A stretch of DNA of 64,000 nucleotides from Branchiibius hedensis (GCF_900108585.1 NZ_UESZ01000001.1:2480001-2544000), one strand, 5' to 3'. Shown: positions 19,501 through 32,559, counted from the stretch's first letter. A program made the numbers and translations. The notes: a model not told the origin generated them from the letters alone.

Positions 19501-19994
19501 AGGATGGCAAAGGCAGCCAGTCCGATGATCAGAGCGATCACTGAGGCGACTGGACCGGTCCGGAAGACCGCGTACTCGTGCGCCAGGCCGCGCAGCCGCA
19601 GGTCATCGACGAAATCCGGGCGGTCCTGGGACCGGACCACCAGAGCGATCGATGCCGCCACCGACACCGCCGAGAGCGCAACCAACCAGATGTACGCCGC
19701 GCGCAACCGCCGGCGTACACCCCCGGCCAGCACGGCCAAGAAACCGGCCATGAAGAAACTGGGTTCGGCGGGGATGTTCAGCAGGCCCAGAAGGTCGGCA
19801 CCGAATTCGGCGAAGACCGATCCACGCAGCGGAATGGTAATCAGGGACCAGACCGCTGCGATCATCAGCAGCCGGCCGACCCAGCGGGCTACTACCTCCC
19901 GCCAGGAGTTGCGATCGTGCGCCTGCCGTGCGGGATGCGGCTTAGCCGGGGGTGCGGGTCGCGACGATGCGACCCCAGTGACGGTGCTTGCCAT
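16563..19994 (-). CDS. lysX: Bifunctional lysyl-phosphatidylglycerol synthase / lysyl-tRNA synthetase
   Basis: The protein has 1143 residues from the ATG at 19992-19994; an ATG 24 bases further up is possible. The first ~270 residues hold six to seven membrane spans (MprF-like). A cytosolic DUF2156 aminoacyl-transfer domain follows (YFATRRDKSVLFSHDG, then SLNFAVFREVF). After a linker comes a class II lysyl-tRNA synthetase: an OB-fold (SIAGRIRAVRDFGGVVFAVLDD), motif 2 (FELGRNFRNEG, ATHNPEFTSLEAY) and motif 3 (GLGLGVDRVIMM). In Mycobacterium tuberculosis the same fusion makes Lys-tRNA and moves lysine to phosphatidylglycerol, which reduces membrane negative charge and protects against cationic peptides. 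It lies just downstream of the rRNA operon on the same strand, behind a terminator. Confidence 0.95.
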   Translation of the reverse strand: MASTVTGVASSRPAPPAKPHPARQAHDRNSWREVVARWVGRLLMIAAVWSLITIPLRGSVFAEFGADLLGLLNIPAEPSFFMAGFLAVLAGGVRRRLRAAYIWLVALSAVSVAASIALVVRSQDRPDFVDDLRLRGLAHEYAVFRTGPVASVIALIIGLAAFAILLSCRKQFPARLSKNAVGAAIGVLIGGLFFSFAVTFLLTLQFHGTLHTVGEKLLWSARSTFGIDSNPANSAILNGHSGLPWVYGLAGVLSALALLLALLVFYRSGRQAEAISADDELHVRRLLLEYGEDDSLGYFATRRDKSVLFSHDGLAAVTFRNEGSVSLASADPIGRHDSWADAVDLWIKQCRDTGRYPAVLSSSERGTMTYKAAGLRTFPLGDEAIISVERFNLNGPAMRPVRQAVRRVERAGYTTQVRRHSDLSPDELALIAKLAEEWRGEETERGFSMALNRLGDPADGRCLIITAHDTTGTIRGFLSFVPWGSRGVSLDLMRRDRAAENGLNEYMVSCLVDAAPKHGIRRISLNFAVFREVFSNADQVSAGPVTKVTDAALGYASKFFQLETLYRSNDKYQPDWVPRLLCYDPALTVARAGLAMGTAEGFVPVLGPRFLVGQRLASDQEQRSEPDFVAKVRAQEQELLAARAPEPVLNEQQRVRRDKMAALETEGLQPYPVSVPRTHRVADLLQQYVDLPADQITDETVSIAGRIRAVRDFGGVVFAVLDDEAARIQVMVTEDGTPDQARCSWRSATDLGDLVSVTGRIATSRTGELSVLLDSWQLAAKCLSPIPTLGTTLSDDLRARQRTLELLSDPLAMEVLKKRSIGVRSMRKTLQDSDFHEVETPILQTVHGGANARPFTTHINAYDMDLYLRIAPELFLKRLAVGGMQRVFELGRNFRNEGVDATHNPEFTSLEAYQAYADYNVMRELAREVIINAAIAIHGSPVASRKRDDGTVELVDLSVPWPVKPVYQAVSEAVGVELTTATPREQIVAVCRDKGLELDDRMTAGQLIAELYDEFVEGQTTFPTFYTDFPVETSPLTRVHRTDPKLSERWDLVAWGAELGTAYSELIDPIDQRRRLTQQSLAAAAGDLEAMEVDEDFLRSLELGLPPTGGLGLGVDRVIMMIVGEQIKATLAFPFVKPRTING

Positions 19995-20073
19995 AAGACG
20001 CCCAGCCTGCCACATCACTCTGCACGTGCGCTCTACGGATCCCGGGGGTCCACCGAATTTGGGTCCGTAAATG

Positions 20074-20105
20074 CTTTCAGGGCCACCGTGGGGTGGCCCT
20101 GAAAG
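20074..20105 (-). terminator. Rho-independent-like terminator of the rRNA operon
   Basis: A perfect 14-bp stem, CTTTCAGGGCCACC (20074-20087) and GGTGGCCCTGAAAG (20092-20105), encloses a 4-base loop. It lies 13 bases after the 5S gene on the minus strand. The tail downstream (CATTTACGG) has only a short T run. It separates the rRNA transcript from lysX. Confidence 0.8.
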
Positions 20106-20118
20106 GGTTTGAATGGTT

Positions 20119-20237
20119 GTTCGGCGGTGTCCTACTCTCCCACACTCTCACGGGTGCAGTACCATCGGCGCTGAAGGGCTTAGCTTCCGGGTTCGGGATG
20201 TGTCCGGGCGTTTCCCGCTTCGCTATGACCGCCGTAA
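20119..20237 (-). rRNA. rrf: 5S ribosomal RNA
   Basis: The minus strand reads from TTACGGCGGTCATAGCG through CCGAACCCGGAAGCTAAG to GTAGGACACCGCCG. It has the paired terminal helix and the loop C/loop B signatures of 5S rRNA. The ends are placed by the terminal helix and may be off by a few bases. Confidence 0.95.
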
Positions 20238-20307
20238 CTGGGTGAAACTGTTACGCCGTACACAACAATGCTTTCATTTGTTGTGTGTGGGGTGTTGTTT
20301 CAGATTC

Positions 20308-20320
20308 GCATAGTGGACGC
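20308..20320 (-). other. 23S rRNA processing stem, 3' arm
   Basis: GCATAGTGGACGC on the plus strand is the exact reverse complement of GCGTCCACTATGC at 23587-23599 on the other side of 23S. The two would pair in the precursor RNA and bring both ends of 23S together for RNase III cutting. Pairing continues imperfectly for about 5 more bases on the mature side. Confidence 0.75.
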
Positions 20321-20397
20321 AAGCAGTCAGTTGTCAAGTGTGTTCTCAGTGGTTTTGGTGTTGATGCCGCACAACCGTTGAAGGGGTGTTGTGTGGT

Positions 20398-25557
<5,160 letters not shown>

Positions 25558-25995
25558 AAAAAATGCAAACAATCCAAAACTGGCAATCAAAAACAACAAG
25601 AGCACCCAGACACAAAGCCTGGGCAACAATCTCATTCACTGACAACCAATCAAAAAACAATTGGCATCAATCACTCGACACACTATTGAGTTCTCAAGAA
25701 ACACGCCGACATGACTAGCTGAAACCCTTTACGGGTTCTGCTCGGTCAAGCGAATGTTTTGCCTCTCGACTCTTGGGCGTCAGACCGACCGACTGGCCGT
25801 TCCTCGCGCGCTTGGCTCCGAGAGAACCCTCAGCATATCACCCCGAACCGGTTGTTACCAACTCGGCCCAGCGACCTGCTCCGGGTTTGTCCGCCGCGCT
25901 CAGCGGCTGACATGGAAGACATTAGACGAGTGATCGCGCAGGTACCAAATCCGCAGGTCAGAGGCCGATCGGCGCCACCCGCTTAGGCTCGGAAG
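25558..25995 (-). promoter_or_regulatory. rRNA leader and promoter region
   Basis: These 438 bases upstream of 16S hold no gene. On the minus strand a boxA-like antitermination segment, TTTCTTGAGAACTCAATAG, lies around 25680-25700. A promoter candidate is TTGGTA (25856-25861) and TATGCT (25832-25837) with an 18-base spacer. A short AACCC/GGGTT hairpin lies near 25722-25738. The FAD oxidoreductase starts on the other strand at 25996, so its promoter must overlap this region. The promoter call is by eye only. Confidence 0.5.
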
Positions 25996-27468
25996 ATGAC
26001 CGCACAGTCATCGGCGTCTGCGGTGGTCGTCGGCAGCGGCCCGAACGGTCTGGCTGCCGCCGTCCGGCTCGCCCAGGCGGGGCTGCACGTCACGGTTGTC
26101 GAGCGCCACGACGACGTCGGCGGCGGCATGCGCACCCAAGAGCTGACCGTCCCGGGCGTGCGACACGACGTGTGCTCCGCCTTCCACCCGACGGGCGTCG
26201 CCTCGCCGTACTTCCGCTCGTTGCACCTGGAGCGGCACGGGTTGCGCTGGCTCTGGCCGCAGATCGATCTTGCCCATCCCCTCGACGATGGCCGAGCGGG
26301 AGTGGCCACGCGCGATCTGGCCGCGACCCGGGAGTCGCTGGGAAGGGACGGTGACCGTTGGGCGCGGATCTTCGAGCCGGCGATCCGGCACTTCGGGCCA
26401 TTGACCGACGAAGTGTTCCAGCCCGTGATGCATCTACCTCGTCATCCGCTGGTGCTCGGACGTTTCGGGGTGGCCGCAGCGCTGCCCGCAACGCTCGCGT
26501 CACGGGCGTTCTCCGATGGCCCAGCCCGGGCGCTGTTCACCGGTGCCGCCGCCCACGCCATCGATGACCTGCGGCGGCCGATGACCAGCGCCGTCGGCCT
26601 CTTGCTCACGGCGGCCGCGCACGCAGTGGGTTGGCCGGTTGCCGAAGGCGGTAGTCAATCGATTGCCCGCGCCCTGGTCGCCGAGTTCGAGGAGCTTGGC
26701 GGCCAGGTCATCACCGGGCGGCCGATCACTGACCTTGATCACCTCGGATCCATCGCCGAACGCCGACCGGACGTCGTCGTCCTGGATGTCGCGCCCGCAG
26801 GAGCGCTACAGATCGTCGGCGACCAGTTGCCACCCCGGGTGCGCCGGGCCTTCGAGGCGTACCGCTACGGGCCGGCCGCGTTCAAGATCGACTACGCCAT
26901 CGACGGCGACATCCCGTGGACCAATGAGCTGGTGCGTCGAGCAGGGACGGTCCATCTGGGCGGCAGCGCCCCAGAGATCGTCACGGCCGAGGCAGCGACC
27001 ACCAGAGGAACGATGCCCGAGCGGCCGTTCGTGCTGCTGGGCCAGCAGTACCTGGCCGATCCGGGTCGAAGCGCCAACGGGATCAACCCCATCTATGCGT
27101 ACGCCCATGTGCCGCAGGGATATTCGGGAGATGCCAGCGAGCAGATCACGCGGCAGATCGAACGGTTCGCGCCGGGCTTCCGCGACCGTATCGTGGCCAG
27201 CTCGACCATCAACCCCGTGCAGTGGGCGGCGTACAACCCCAACTACGTCGGTGGCGACATCAGCGCTGGCGCGAACACGGCACGCCAGTTGGTCTTCCGA
27301 CCTCGCATGACGACCAACCCCTATTGGCTCGGGGTCCCGGGGCTCTACTTGTGCTCGGCTGCGACCCCGCCTGGCGGTGGGGTGCACGGCATGGCCGGGT
27401 TCAACGCCGCCGAAGCGGCGTTGGCCGAACTCAGTCGATCAGCAGGGACAGCAGGTCGGCGCGCGTGA
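25996..27468 (+). CDS. NAD(P)/FAD-dependent oxidoreductase, phytoene-desaturase (CrtI/PYROXD2) superfamily
   Basis: This 490-residue flavoprotein opens with the dinucleotide fold VVVGSGPNGLAAAVRLAQAG (residues 10-29), followed by VVERHDDVGGGMRTQE. A YGPAAFKIDYAIDGDIPW segment lies in the middle. The C-terminal FAD-contact motif is LYLCSAATPPGGGVHGMAGFNAAEAAL. This is the layout of the CrtI-like amine oxidase/desaturase superfamily. No carotenoid genes (crtB, crtE) are nearby, so a carotenoid role is not supported; the closest group by motif is the PYROXD2-like one of unknown substrate. Its 3' end overlaps the convergent cbs gene by 38 bases. It is divergent from the rRNA operon. Confidence 0.82.
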   Translation: MTAQSSASAVVVGSGPNGLAAAVRLAQAGLHVTVVERHDDVGGGMRTQELTVPGVRHDVCSAFHPTGVASPYFRSLHLERHGLRWLWPQIDLAHPLDDGRAGVATRDLAATRESLGRDGDRWARIFEPAIRHFGPLTDEVFQPVMHLPRHPLVLGRFGVAAALPATLASRAFSDGPARALFTGAAAHAIDDLRRPMTSAVGLLLTAAAHAVGWPVAEGGSQSIARALVAEFEELGGQVITGRPITDLDHLGSIAERRPDVVVLDVAPAGALQIVGDQLPPRVRRAFEAYRYGPAAFKIDYAIDGDIPWTNELVRRAGTVHLGGSAPEIVTAEAATTRGTMPERPFVLLGQQYLADPGRSANGINPIYAYAHVPQGYSGDASEQITRQIERFAPGFRDRIVASSTINPVQWAAYNPNYVGGDISAGANTARQLVFRPRMTTNPYWLGVPGLYLCSAATPPGGGVHGMAGFNAAEAALAELSRSAGTAGRRA

Positions 27469-28807
27469 GCACGCCGGTCGGTTTGCCGTCCTCGACCACC
27501 ATCACAGCGTCGCACTTCTCCAGCGATTGACGAGCGGCACTGACCGGCTCCCCTGCACCGATCAGCGGCAACGGCGGTTCCAGGTGTTTGGCGACGGCGT
27601 CGGCCAGGTGCGCGCGCCCGGCGTACAACGCATCCAGCAGTTCGCGCTCACTCACCGAGCCGGCGACCTCACCGACGACCACGGGCGGTTCGGCGTTGAC
27701 GACGGGCATCTGGGACACGGCGTACTCGCGCAGGATCATGATCGCGTCGCGCACGGTTTCGGCCGGGTGGGTGTGCACCAGGGCCGGCAGCGTGCCCGAC
27801 TTGCGGGCCAGCGCCTCACCCACGCTGACCTCCTCACCGGCCGACAAGAACCCGTAGGACGCCATCCAGTCGTCGTCGAAGATCTTGGACAGGTACCCGC
27901 GTCCGCCATCGGGCAGGAGTACGACGACGATCGCGTCGGCGGGCAACGTCGCCGCGTGTTTGAGCGCGGCCACGACCGCCATGCCGCAGGAGCCGCCCAC
28001 CAACAGACCTTCTTCGCGGGCCAGCCGCCGCGTCATCGCGAAGGATTCCGCGTCGCTGACCGCGATGATCTCGTCGGGCACCTTCGGGTCGTAGGCGCGC
28101 GGCCACATGTCCTCACCGACGCCTTCGACCAGATAGGGCCGGCCGGTGCCGCCGGAATAGACCGAACCCTCCGGGTCGGCGCCCACGATGCGCACCCGGC
28201 CGCCCTCGCGGTCCGCCGAGATGTCGCGCAGGTAGCGGCCGGTGCCGGTGATCGTGCCGCCCGTGCCGATGCCGGCCACGAACGAGGTGACCCGGCCGTC
28301 GGTGTCGGCCCAGATCTCCGGACCCGTGGAGTGGTAGTGGCTGTTGGGGCCCTCGGGGTTGGAGTACTGGTCGGGTTTCCAGCCGCCCGGGGTCTCCTGG
28401 ACGAGCCGGTCGGAGACGCAGTAGTAGCTGTTCGGATCGTCCGGTGCGACGGACGTGGGCGTCACCACGACCTGCGCGCCGTACGCCTTCAAGACGTTGC
28501 GCTTGTCCTCGCTGACCTTGTCCGGGCAGACGAAAATGCACTGGTAACCCTTGCGCTGGGCAACCAACGCCAGCCCGACACCGGTGTTGCCCGAGGTGGG
28601 CTCGATGATCGTGCCGCCGGGTTGCAACGCGCCGCTGCGCTCGGCGGCTTCGACCATCCGCAGCGCGATTCGGTCCTTGACCGAGCCGCCGGGATTGACG
28701 TACTCGACTTTCGCCAGGACCGTGCAGGCGATGCCATCGGTGACGTGATTGAGCTTGACCAGGGGGGTGTCGCCGACCAGATCGGCGATGTGTTCGGCGT
28801 ACCTCAC
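27431..28807 (-). CDS. cbs: Cystathionine beta-synthase
   Basis: This 458-residue PLP enzyme condenses serine and homocysteine to cystathionine in transsulfuration. The PLP lysine is Lys44 (PGGSVKDR); the phosphate/substrate loop TSGNTG is at 71-76 and the glycine loop GIGTGGTITG near 195. Residues after about 335 form two CBS domains (ETVRDAIMILREYAVSQMPVV and SLEKCDAVMVVEDGKPTGVLTRADLL), as in full-length CBS rather than plain cysteine synthase. The GTG start at 28807 is preceded on the message strand by a short AGGG-containing stretch. The neighbouring SGNH hydrolase and thiolase match the mycobacterial Rv1077-Rv1075c-Rv1074c cluster, though cbs here is divergent from them. Confidence 0.93.
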   Translation of the reverse strand: MRYAEHIADLVGDTPLVKLNHVTDGIACTVLAKVEYVNPGGSVKDRIALRMVEAAERSGALQPGGTIIEPTSGNTGVGLALVAQRKGYQCIFVCPDKVSEDKRNVLKAYGAQVVVTPTSVAPDDPNSYYCVSDRLVQETPGGWKPDQYSNPEGPNSHYHSTGPEIWADTDGRVTSFVAGIGTGGTITGTGRYLRDISADREGGRVRIVGADPEGSVYSGGTGRPYLVEGVGEDMWPRAYDPKVPDEIIAVSDAESFAMTRRLAREEGLLVGGSCGMAVVAALKHAATLPADAIVVVLLPDGGRGYLSKIFDDDWMASYGFLSAGEEVSVGEALARKSGTLPALVHTHPAETVRDAIMILREYAVSQMPVVNAEPPVVVGEVAGSVSERELLDALYAGRAHLADAVAKHLEPPLPLIGAGEPVSAARQSLEKCDAVMVVEDGKPTGVLTRADLLSLLID

Positions 28808-28829
28808 CCTGGCAGTGTCGCATCAGGAG

Positions 28830-28845
28830 GGTGCGGAACCGCACC
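28830..28845. promoter_or_regulatory. Palindrome between cbs and SGNH hydrolase, possible operator
   Basis: GGTGCGG-AA-CCGCACC is a perfect 7-2-7 inverted repeat centred in the 92-base gap between the divergent starts at 28807 and 28900. The position suits a repressor site shared by both promoters. The two-base centre is too short for an RNA hairpin, so a protein-binding site is more likely. No cognate regulator is identified. Confidence 0.35.
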
Positions 28846-28899
28846 GTCGGGTTCCTGCGTTAGGTTCAACAGGACGCGCACAGGAGGCGGAGGTGACCC

Positions 28900-29973
28900 A
28901 TGGGACGCGCACGACGAGCACAGAAGATTGCCGCAGCGGCCGCCTACGGCGGTGGCCTGGGTGCGGCCGGAGTGGCCACCGCGTGGGGCGTACTGGTCGG
29001 CGAAGCGAAGTGGGCCCGCCGGATCGTGGGCACCCCCTGGGGTGAGGGACTGGAGGATTCCGGCCGGTACGGCGCGGGGCCGGGTGACCCCCTTCAGATG
29101 GTCGTCCTGGGTGATTCCTCCGCCCGTGGCCTCGGCGTCGACGCTCCGCACGAGACCGTCGGCGCGATCGTGGCGACCGCCGTGGCTGCCTTCGCCGGCC
29201 GCCCGGTCGAGCTGCACAACTTCTCCGTCGTGGGTGCGGTCTCCGCGGATCTGGCCGGACAGCTCGACCTGGTCCGCGAGGGCCCGGCGCCCCAGCTGGC
29301 CGTGATCATGGTGGGCGCCAACGACATCACCAAGCGCACCCCGCGAGCGGCGGCCGTCCGCTCGCTGATCGAGGCGGTCGACGAACTACGCACGATGGGG
29401 GCCGAGGTCGTCGTCGGCACCTGCCCGGACCTGGGCGTCGTGCGACCGGTCGCCCAACCGCTACGGCTCATCGCGCAACGGCTGTCGCGTGATCTCGGCG
29501 CGGCCCAGACCGTGGCCGTCGTCGAACACGGTGGACGGACTGTGTCTTTGGGTGACCTGTTGGGCCCGGAGTTCAAGGCGACGCCGAAGGTGATGTTCTC
29601 CGCCGACCAGTTCCATCCGTCGTCGGCGGGATACGCCCGGGTCGCGGCGGCTCTGCTGCCCAGCGTGCTGGATGCCCTCGGCGAACACACCAACGTCCGG
29701 CCGGTGCTGAGCCGGTTGGGATCGGGTGTCGAGCCGTCGGTCAGCCCGGTCAGCGTCGCCGCGAAACGGGCCGTGGCCCACCCCGGAACCGAGGTGAGCG
29801 CCGCGGAGGTCGACGGAGCGGGCCACGGTTCGCGGGGCCGGTGGGCGACCCTGCTGCGTCGGTCCCCGGGCCCGGGACCGGAGCCGGCGGACACCTCCGA
29901 GGAGACTGCGGCCGACGGACCGACCACGGAGGCTGATGGGACCGCCCCGCTACCGGCCGGTACCCAGCCGTAG
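28900..29973 (+). CDS. SGNH/GDSL hydrolase with N-terminal membrane anchor (Rv1075c-like)
   Basis: This 357-residue protein has a hydrophobic N-terminal segment (residues 9-34) that probably anchors it to the membrane. The SGNH core follows: VVLGDSSARG with Ser73, VGAND (138-142) and SADQFHPSSAGY with the Asp/His pair near 233-238. The last 90 residues are Pro/Glu/Ala-rich and likely disordered. Mtb Rv1075c in the same gene neighbourhood is a cell-associated esterase, so a short-chain ester substrate is a fair inference. GGAGG lies upstream of the ATG. It is followed after 33 bases by the thiolase gene on the same strand, probably one operon. Confidence 0.85.
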   Translation: MGRARRAQKIAAAAAYGGGLGAAGVATAWGVLVGEAKWARRIVGTPWGEGLEDSGRYGAGPGDPLQMVVLGDSSARGLGVDAPHETVGAIVATAVAAFAGRPVELHNFSVVGAVSADLAGQLDLVREGPAPQLAVIMVGANDITKRTPRAAAVRSLIEAVDELRTMGAEVVVGTCPDLGVVRPVAQPLRLIAQRLSRDLGAAQTVAVVEHGGRTVSLGDLLGPEFKATPKVMFSADQFHPSSAGYARVAAALLPSVLDALGEHTNVRPVLSRLGSGVEPSVSPVSVAAKRAVAHPGTEVSAAEVDGAGHGSRGRWATLLRRSPGPGPEPADTSEETAADGPTTEADGTAPLPAGTQP

Positions 29974-30006
29974 AATCGGCCCGACACCTGCAACGACGGA
30001 GGACCC

Positions 30007-31230
30007 ATGACCGAAGCAGTAATCGTCGCCGCCGCCCGAACCCCGATCGGACGTGCCTTCAAGGGATCGATGACCACGATCCGGCCCGATGACCTGGCCA
30101 CCCAGATCGTCCGCGCCGCTCTCGGCCAGGTGCCGCAGCTCGACGCCACCACGATCGACGACCTCTATCTCGGCTGCGCCGAGCCGTGGGCCGAGCAGGG
30201 CTCCAACATGGCCCGCGTGGTGTCGGTCCTGGCCGGATTGGACTCCGTGCCGGGTGCCACCGTCAACCGGTTCTGCGCCTCCTCGGTGCAGACGACCCGG
30301 ATGGCCGCGCACGCGATCAAGGCCGGTGAGGGCGACGTCTTCATCTCCGCCGGTGTGGAGTGCGTCTCGCGCTACGCCAACTTCTCCGGTGCGGGTGGCA
30401 CGGCCGACGACTGGCGCAACCCGGCCTTCGCCGAGGCCATTGCCCGCACTGAAGAGACCGCCAAGACCAACGCCACCTGGGCCGACCCGCGGCTGGACGG
30501 CCTGCTGCCCGACGTCTACATCGCGATGGGCCAGACCGCCGAGAACGTCGCCACCTCCCGTGGCGTCTCCCGCGAGCGCCAGGACGAGTGGGGTGTCCGT
30601 AGCCAGAACAAGGCCGAGGAGGCCATCAAGGCGGGCTTCTTCGAGCGCGAGATCACCCCGATCACGCTGCCCGACGGAACCATCGTCAGCACCGACGACG
30701 GGCCCCGCGCCGGCGTCACGCTGGAGAAGGTCTCGACGCTGAACCCGGTCTTCCGCGAGAACGGCACGGTGACGGCCGGCAACTGCTGCCCGCTGAACGA
30801 CGGCGCCGCCGCCCTGGTCGTCATGAGCGACACCAAGGCCAAGGAGTTGGGGATCACCCCGCTGGCCCGGGTCGTCTCGACCGGTGTCACCGGCCTGTCC
30901 CCGGAGATCATGGGTCTGGGCCCGGTCGGTGCGGTCAACCAGGCACTGGAGCGTGCCGGGATGAGCGTGAGCGACCTCGACCTCTACGAGATCAACGAGG
31001 CCTTCGCGGCGCAGGTGCTGCCGTCGGCCGACGACCTCAAGCTGGACTACGACAAGCTGAACATCCACGGTGGCGCGATTGCGTTGGGTCACCCGTTCGG
31101 CTCGACCGGCGCCCGCATCACCACGACGCTGCTGAACGGCCTACGGACCGTTGATGGCACCTTCGGCCTGGAGACGATGTGCGTCGGTGGCGGCCAGGGT
31201 ATGGCGATCATCTACGAACGCCTGAGCTGA
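30007..31230 (+). CDS. fadA: Acetyl-CoA C-acyltransferase (thiolase, FadA family)
   Basis: This 407-residue thiolase has the acyl-accepting cysteine Cys90 (NRFCASSVQT), the NEAFAAQ motif, the catalytic His in GGAIALGHPFGSTGAR, and the second cysteine in METMCVGGGQGMA-type form (ETMCVGGGQG). It cleaves 3-ketoacyl-CoA in beta-oxidation or condenses acetyl-CoA units; chain length cannot be told from motifs. It corresponds by position to Rv1074c (fadA3). No fadB-like hydratase/dehydrogenase lies beside it. A strong terminator follows 13 bases after the stop. Confidence 0.93.
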   Translation: MTEAVIVAAARTPIGRAFKGSMTTIRPDDLATQIVRAALGQVPQLDATTIDDLYLGCAEPWAEQGSNMARVVSVLAGLDSVPGATVNRFCASSVQTTRMAAHAIKAGEGDVFISAGVECVSRYANFSGAGGTADDWRNPAFAEAIARTEETAKTNATWADPRLDGLLPDVYIAMGQTAENVATSRGVSRERQDEWGVRSQNKAEEAIKAGFFEREITPITLPDGTIVSTDDGPRAGVTLEKVSTLNPVFRENGTVTAGNCCPLNDGAAALVVMSDTKAKELGITPLARVVSTGVTGLSPEIMGLGPVGAVNQALERAGMSVSDLDLYEINEAFAAQVLPSADDLKLDYDKLNIHGGAIALGHPFGSTGARITTTLLNGLRTVDGTFGLETMCVGGGQGMAIIYERLS

Positions 31231-31243
31231 CCTCTGGACAAGA

Positions 31244-31275
31244 CGATGGGCCCGACCGTTTGGTCGGGCCCATCG
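31244..31275. terminator. Strong terminator after the thiolase gene
   Basis: A perfect 14-bp stem, CGATGGGCCCGACC (31244-31257) and GGTCGGGCCCATCG (31262-31275), has a GTTT loop and is followed by TGTTTCTC. It lies between the thiolase stop and the convergent small gene ending at 31299. On the plus strand it is a good rho-independent terminator; on the minus strand it lacks a T run. Confidence 0.88.
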
Positions 31276-31298
31276 TGTTTCTCAAGTAATCGTGTTTC

Positions 31299-31634
31299 TC
31301 AGGCAATCGTGCGGCGCAGGGCGGTCAGCCGTGCCGCGAGCCAGGTGGGGTCGAGACCAGCCTGCAGGGCGTCGTACGTGATGACCCGCAGTTGGTCGGC
31401 CACCGCGGACGGTCCCAGGTCGGGTACGTCGATCAACCGGCGCCCGCAGACCCTCGCCGTTTCGTCGGCGAGGGTCTGCGTGACGTCGTGCACGGTGGGC
31501 GCCAACCCGGTCGCCCGGTCCTGCGGCAACTCGTGCCAGCGGCGGACGATCCGGGCCAATTCGGCGCCGGGGTCGCTGTCGGTGGTCAGTCGCGCATCCG
31601 GGCGAACAGACGCAGCAACTCCACGTACAGCCAC
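31299..31634 (-). CDS. Small conserved-looking protein coupled to the Bax1-I gene, start uncertain
   Basis: The region codes for about 97-112 residues including DPGAELARIVRRWHELPQ, VTQTLADETARVCGR, IDVPDLGPSAVADQLRVI and a final LAARLTALRRTIA. The frame has a natural, helix-rich composition quite unlike a shadow. No ATG is available: the GTG at 31634 lies 49 bases inside the Bax1-I gene. A CTG at 31589 would overlap the upstream TGA by 4 bases (CTGA), the usual arrangement in this genome if CTG can start. Function unknown; I recall similar short actinobacterial proteins next to this gene, but cannot name a family. Confidence 0.55.
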   Translation of the reverse strand: MAVRGVAASVRPDARLTTDSDPGAELARIVRRWHELPQDRATGLAPTVHDVTQTLADETARVCGRRLIDVPDLGPSAVADQLRVITYDALQAGLDPTWLAARLTALRRTIA

Positions 31635-32476
31635 ACCAGGGTGACCATCAGACCGAAGGCCATCAGCCAGGAGTACTTCTCCGGCAGACCCGCGTTGACG
31701 CCGCGCTGGATGGAGTCGAAGTCCACAGCGAGGGAGTAGGCGGCCAACCCGACAGCGACCACGCTGATCAGGATGCCCCACGGACCGCTGCCACCCACCC
31801 CGAACCCGGACAGCACACCGGTCCAGACCAGGATCGCGTTGACCACGGCGAACAGGACATAACCCAGCAGCGCCATCATGAAGATCTTGCGGGAGCGCTC
31901 GGTGACCTTGATGACGCCGGAGAAGAACAGCGCGTACATGCCGACGAAGACACACAGCGTCGCGATGACCGCCTGGACGACGATCCCGCTCCACTGGGGG
32001 ACGTTCTCGAATGAGCGGCTGACAGCACCGAGGAAGAGACCCTCGGCGACGGCATAGGCCACGATCAACGGCGGCGACACAACCTTCTTGAAGGAGATGA
32101 CGAACACCAGGATCAGACCCACGATGGCACCGCCGATCCACAGCGGCACCGACAGCGACGGATTGTGATCAATAGCGATCCACGCACCTGCGGCGACCGC
32201 CACCAACACTGCGAACAGCCCGAGGCTCTTCATGATGACGTCATTCATCGTCATGCGCCGGGTCTGCGCCGAGGTCGCCGCCGGGGAGTTGTACAGGTCC
32301 TCGAGGTTCTGCTGGTACGCCGCTGCGCCAGCGGCCGGCGCCTGGGACCACTGCCCACCCGGCATGCCGGGCTGCTGCGGCTGTGCGTACTGGCCGTACT
32401 GCGGTTGACCGATCGAGGCGTACTCGCCCTTACTCAGGTCCTTGTCGAACCGGCCGAACACCGGATTGCTCGCCAT
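31586..32476 (-). CDS. Bax inhibitor-1 / YccA-family membrane protein
   Basis: The protein has 296 residues. The first 80 are Gln/Pro/Tyr-rich (QPQYGQYAQPQQPG) and likely cytosolic and disordered. The segment RRMTMNDVIMKSLGLFAV then starts the membrane region, which has seven hydrophobic spans. The last includes LMVTLVWLYVELLRLFARMRD, the conserved Bax1-I terminus. Bacterial members are thought to be pH-sensitive calcium leak channels (YetJ type). The physiological role in actinomycetes is unknown. Two ATG-like starts are adjacent (32479 GTG and 32476 ATG); ATG is used. A GGGATCCC lies 5 bases upstream. Confidence 0.88.
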   Translation of the reverse strand: MASNPVFGRFDKDLSKGEYASIGQPQYGQYAQPQQPGMPGGQWSQAPAAGAAAYQQNLEDLYNSPAATSAQTRRMTMNDVIMKSLGLFAVLVAVAAGAWIAIDHNPSLSVPLWIGGAIVGLILVFVISFKKVVSPPLIVAYAVAEGLFLGAVSRSFENVPQWSGIVVQAVIATLCVFVGMYALFFSGVIKVTERSRKIFMMALLGYVLFAVVNAILVWTGVLSGFGVGGSGPWGILISVVAVGLAAYSLAVDFDSIQRGVNAGLPEKYSWLMAFGLMVTLVWLYVELLRLFARMRD

Positions 32477-32559
32477 CACGGGATCCCTTCTCGTTGGCTC
32501 ACACCATTATCTGTGTGGTGCAACGTTTGGCATAGCCATTCTGTGCCGGTTCGCCGGTC

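Noticed and set aside
32495-32525. Palindrome upstream of the Bax1-I gene (CACACC...GTGTGG)
   Set aside because: The arms do not match when aligned as an inverted repeat beyond four bases; probably chance.
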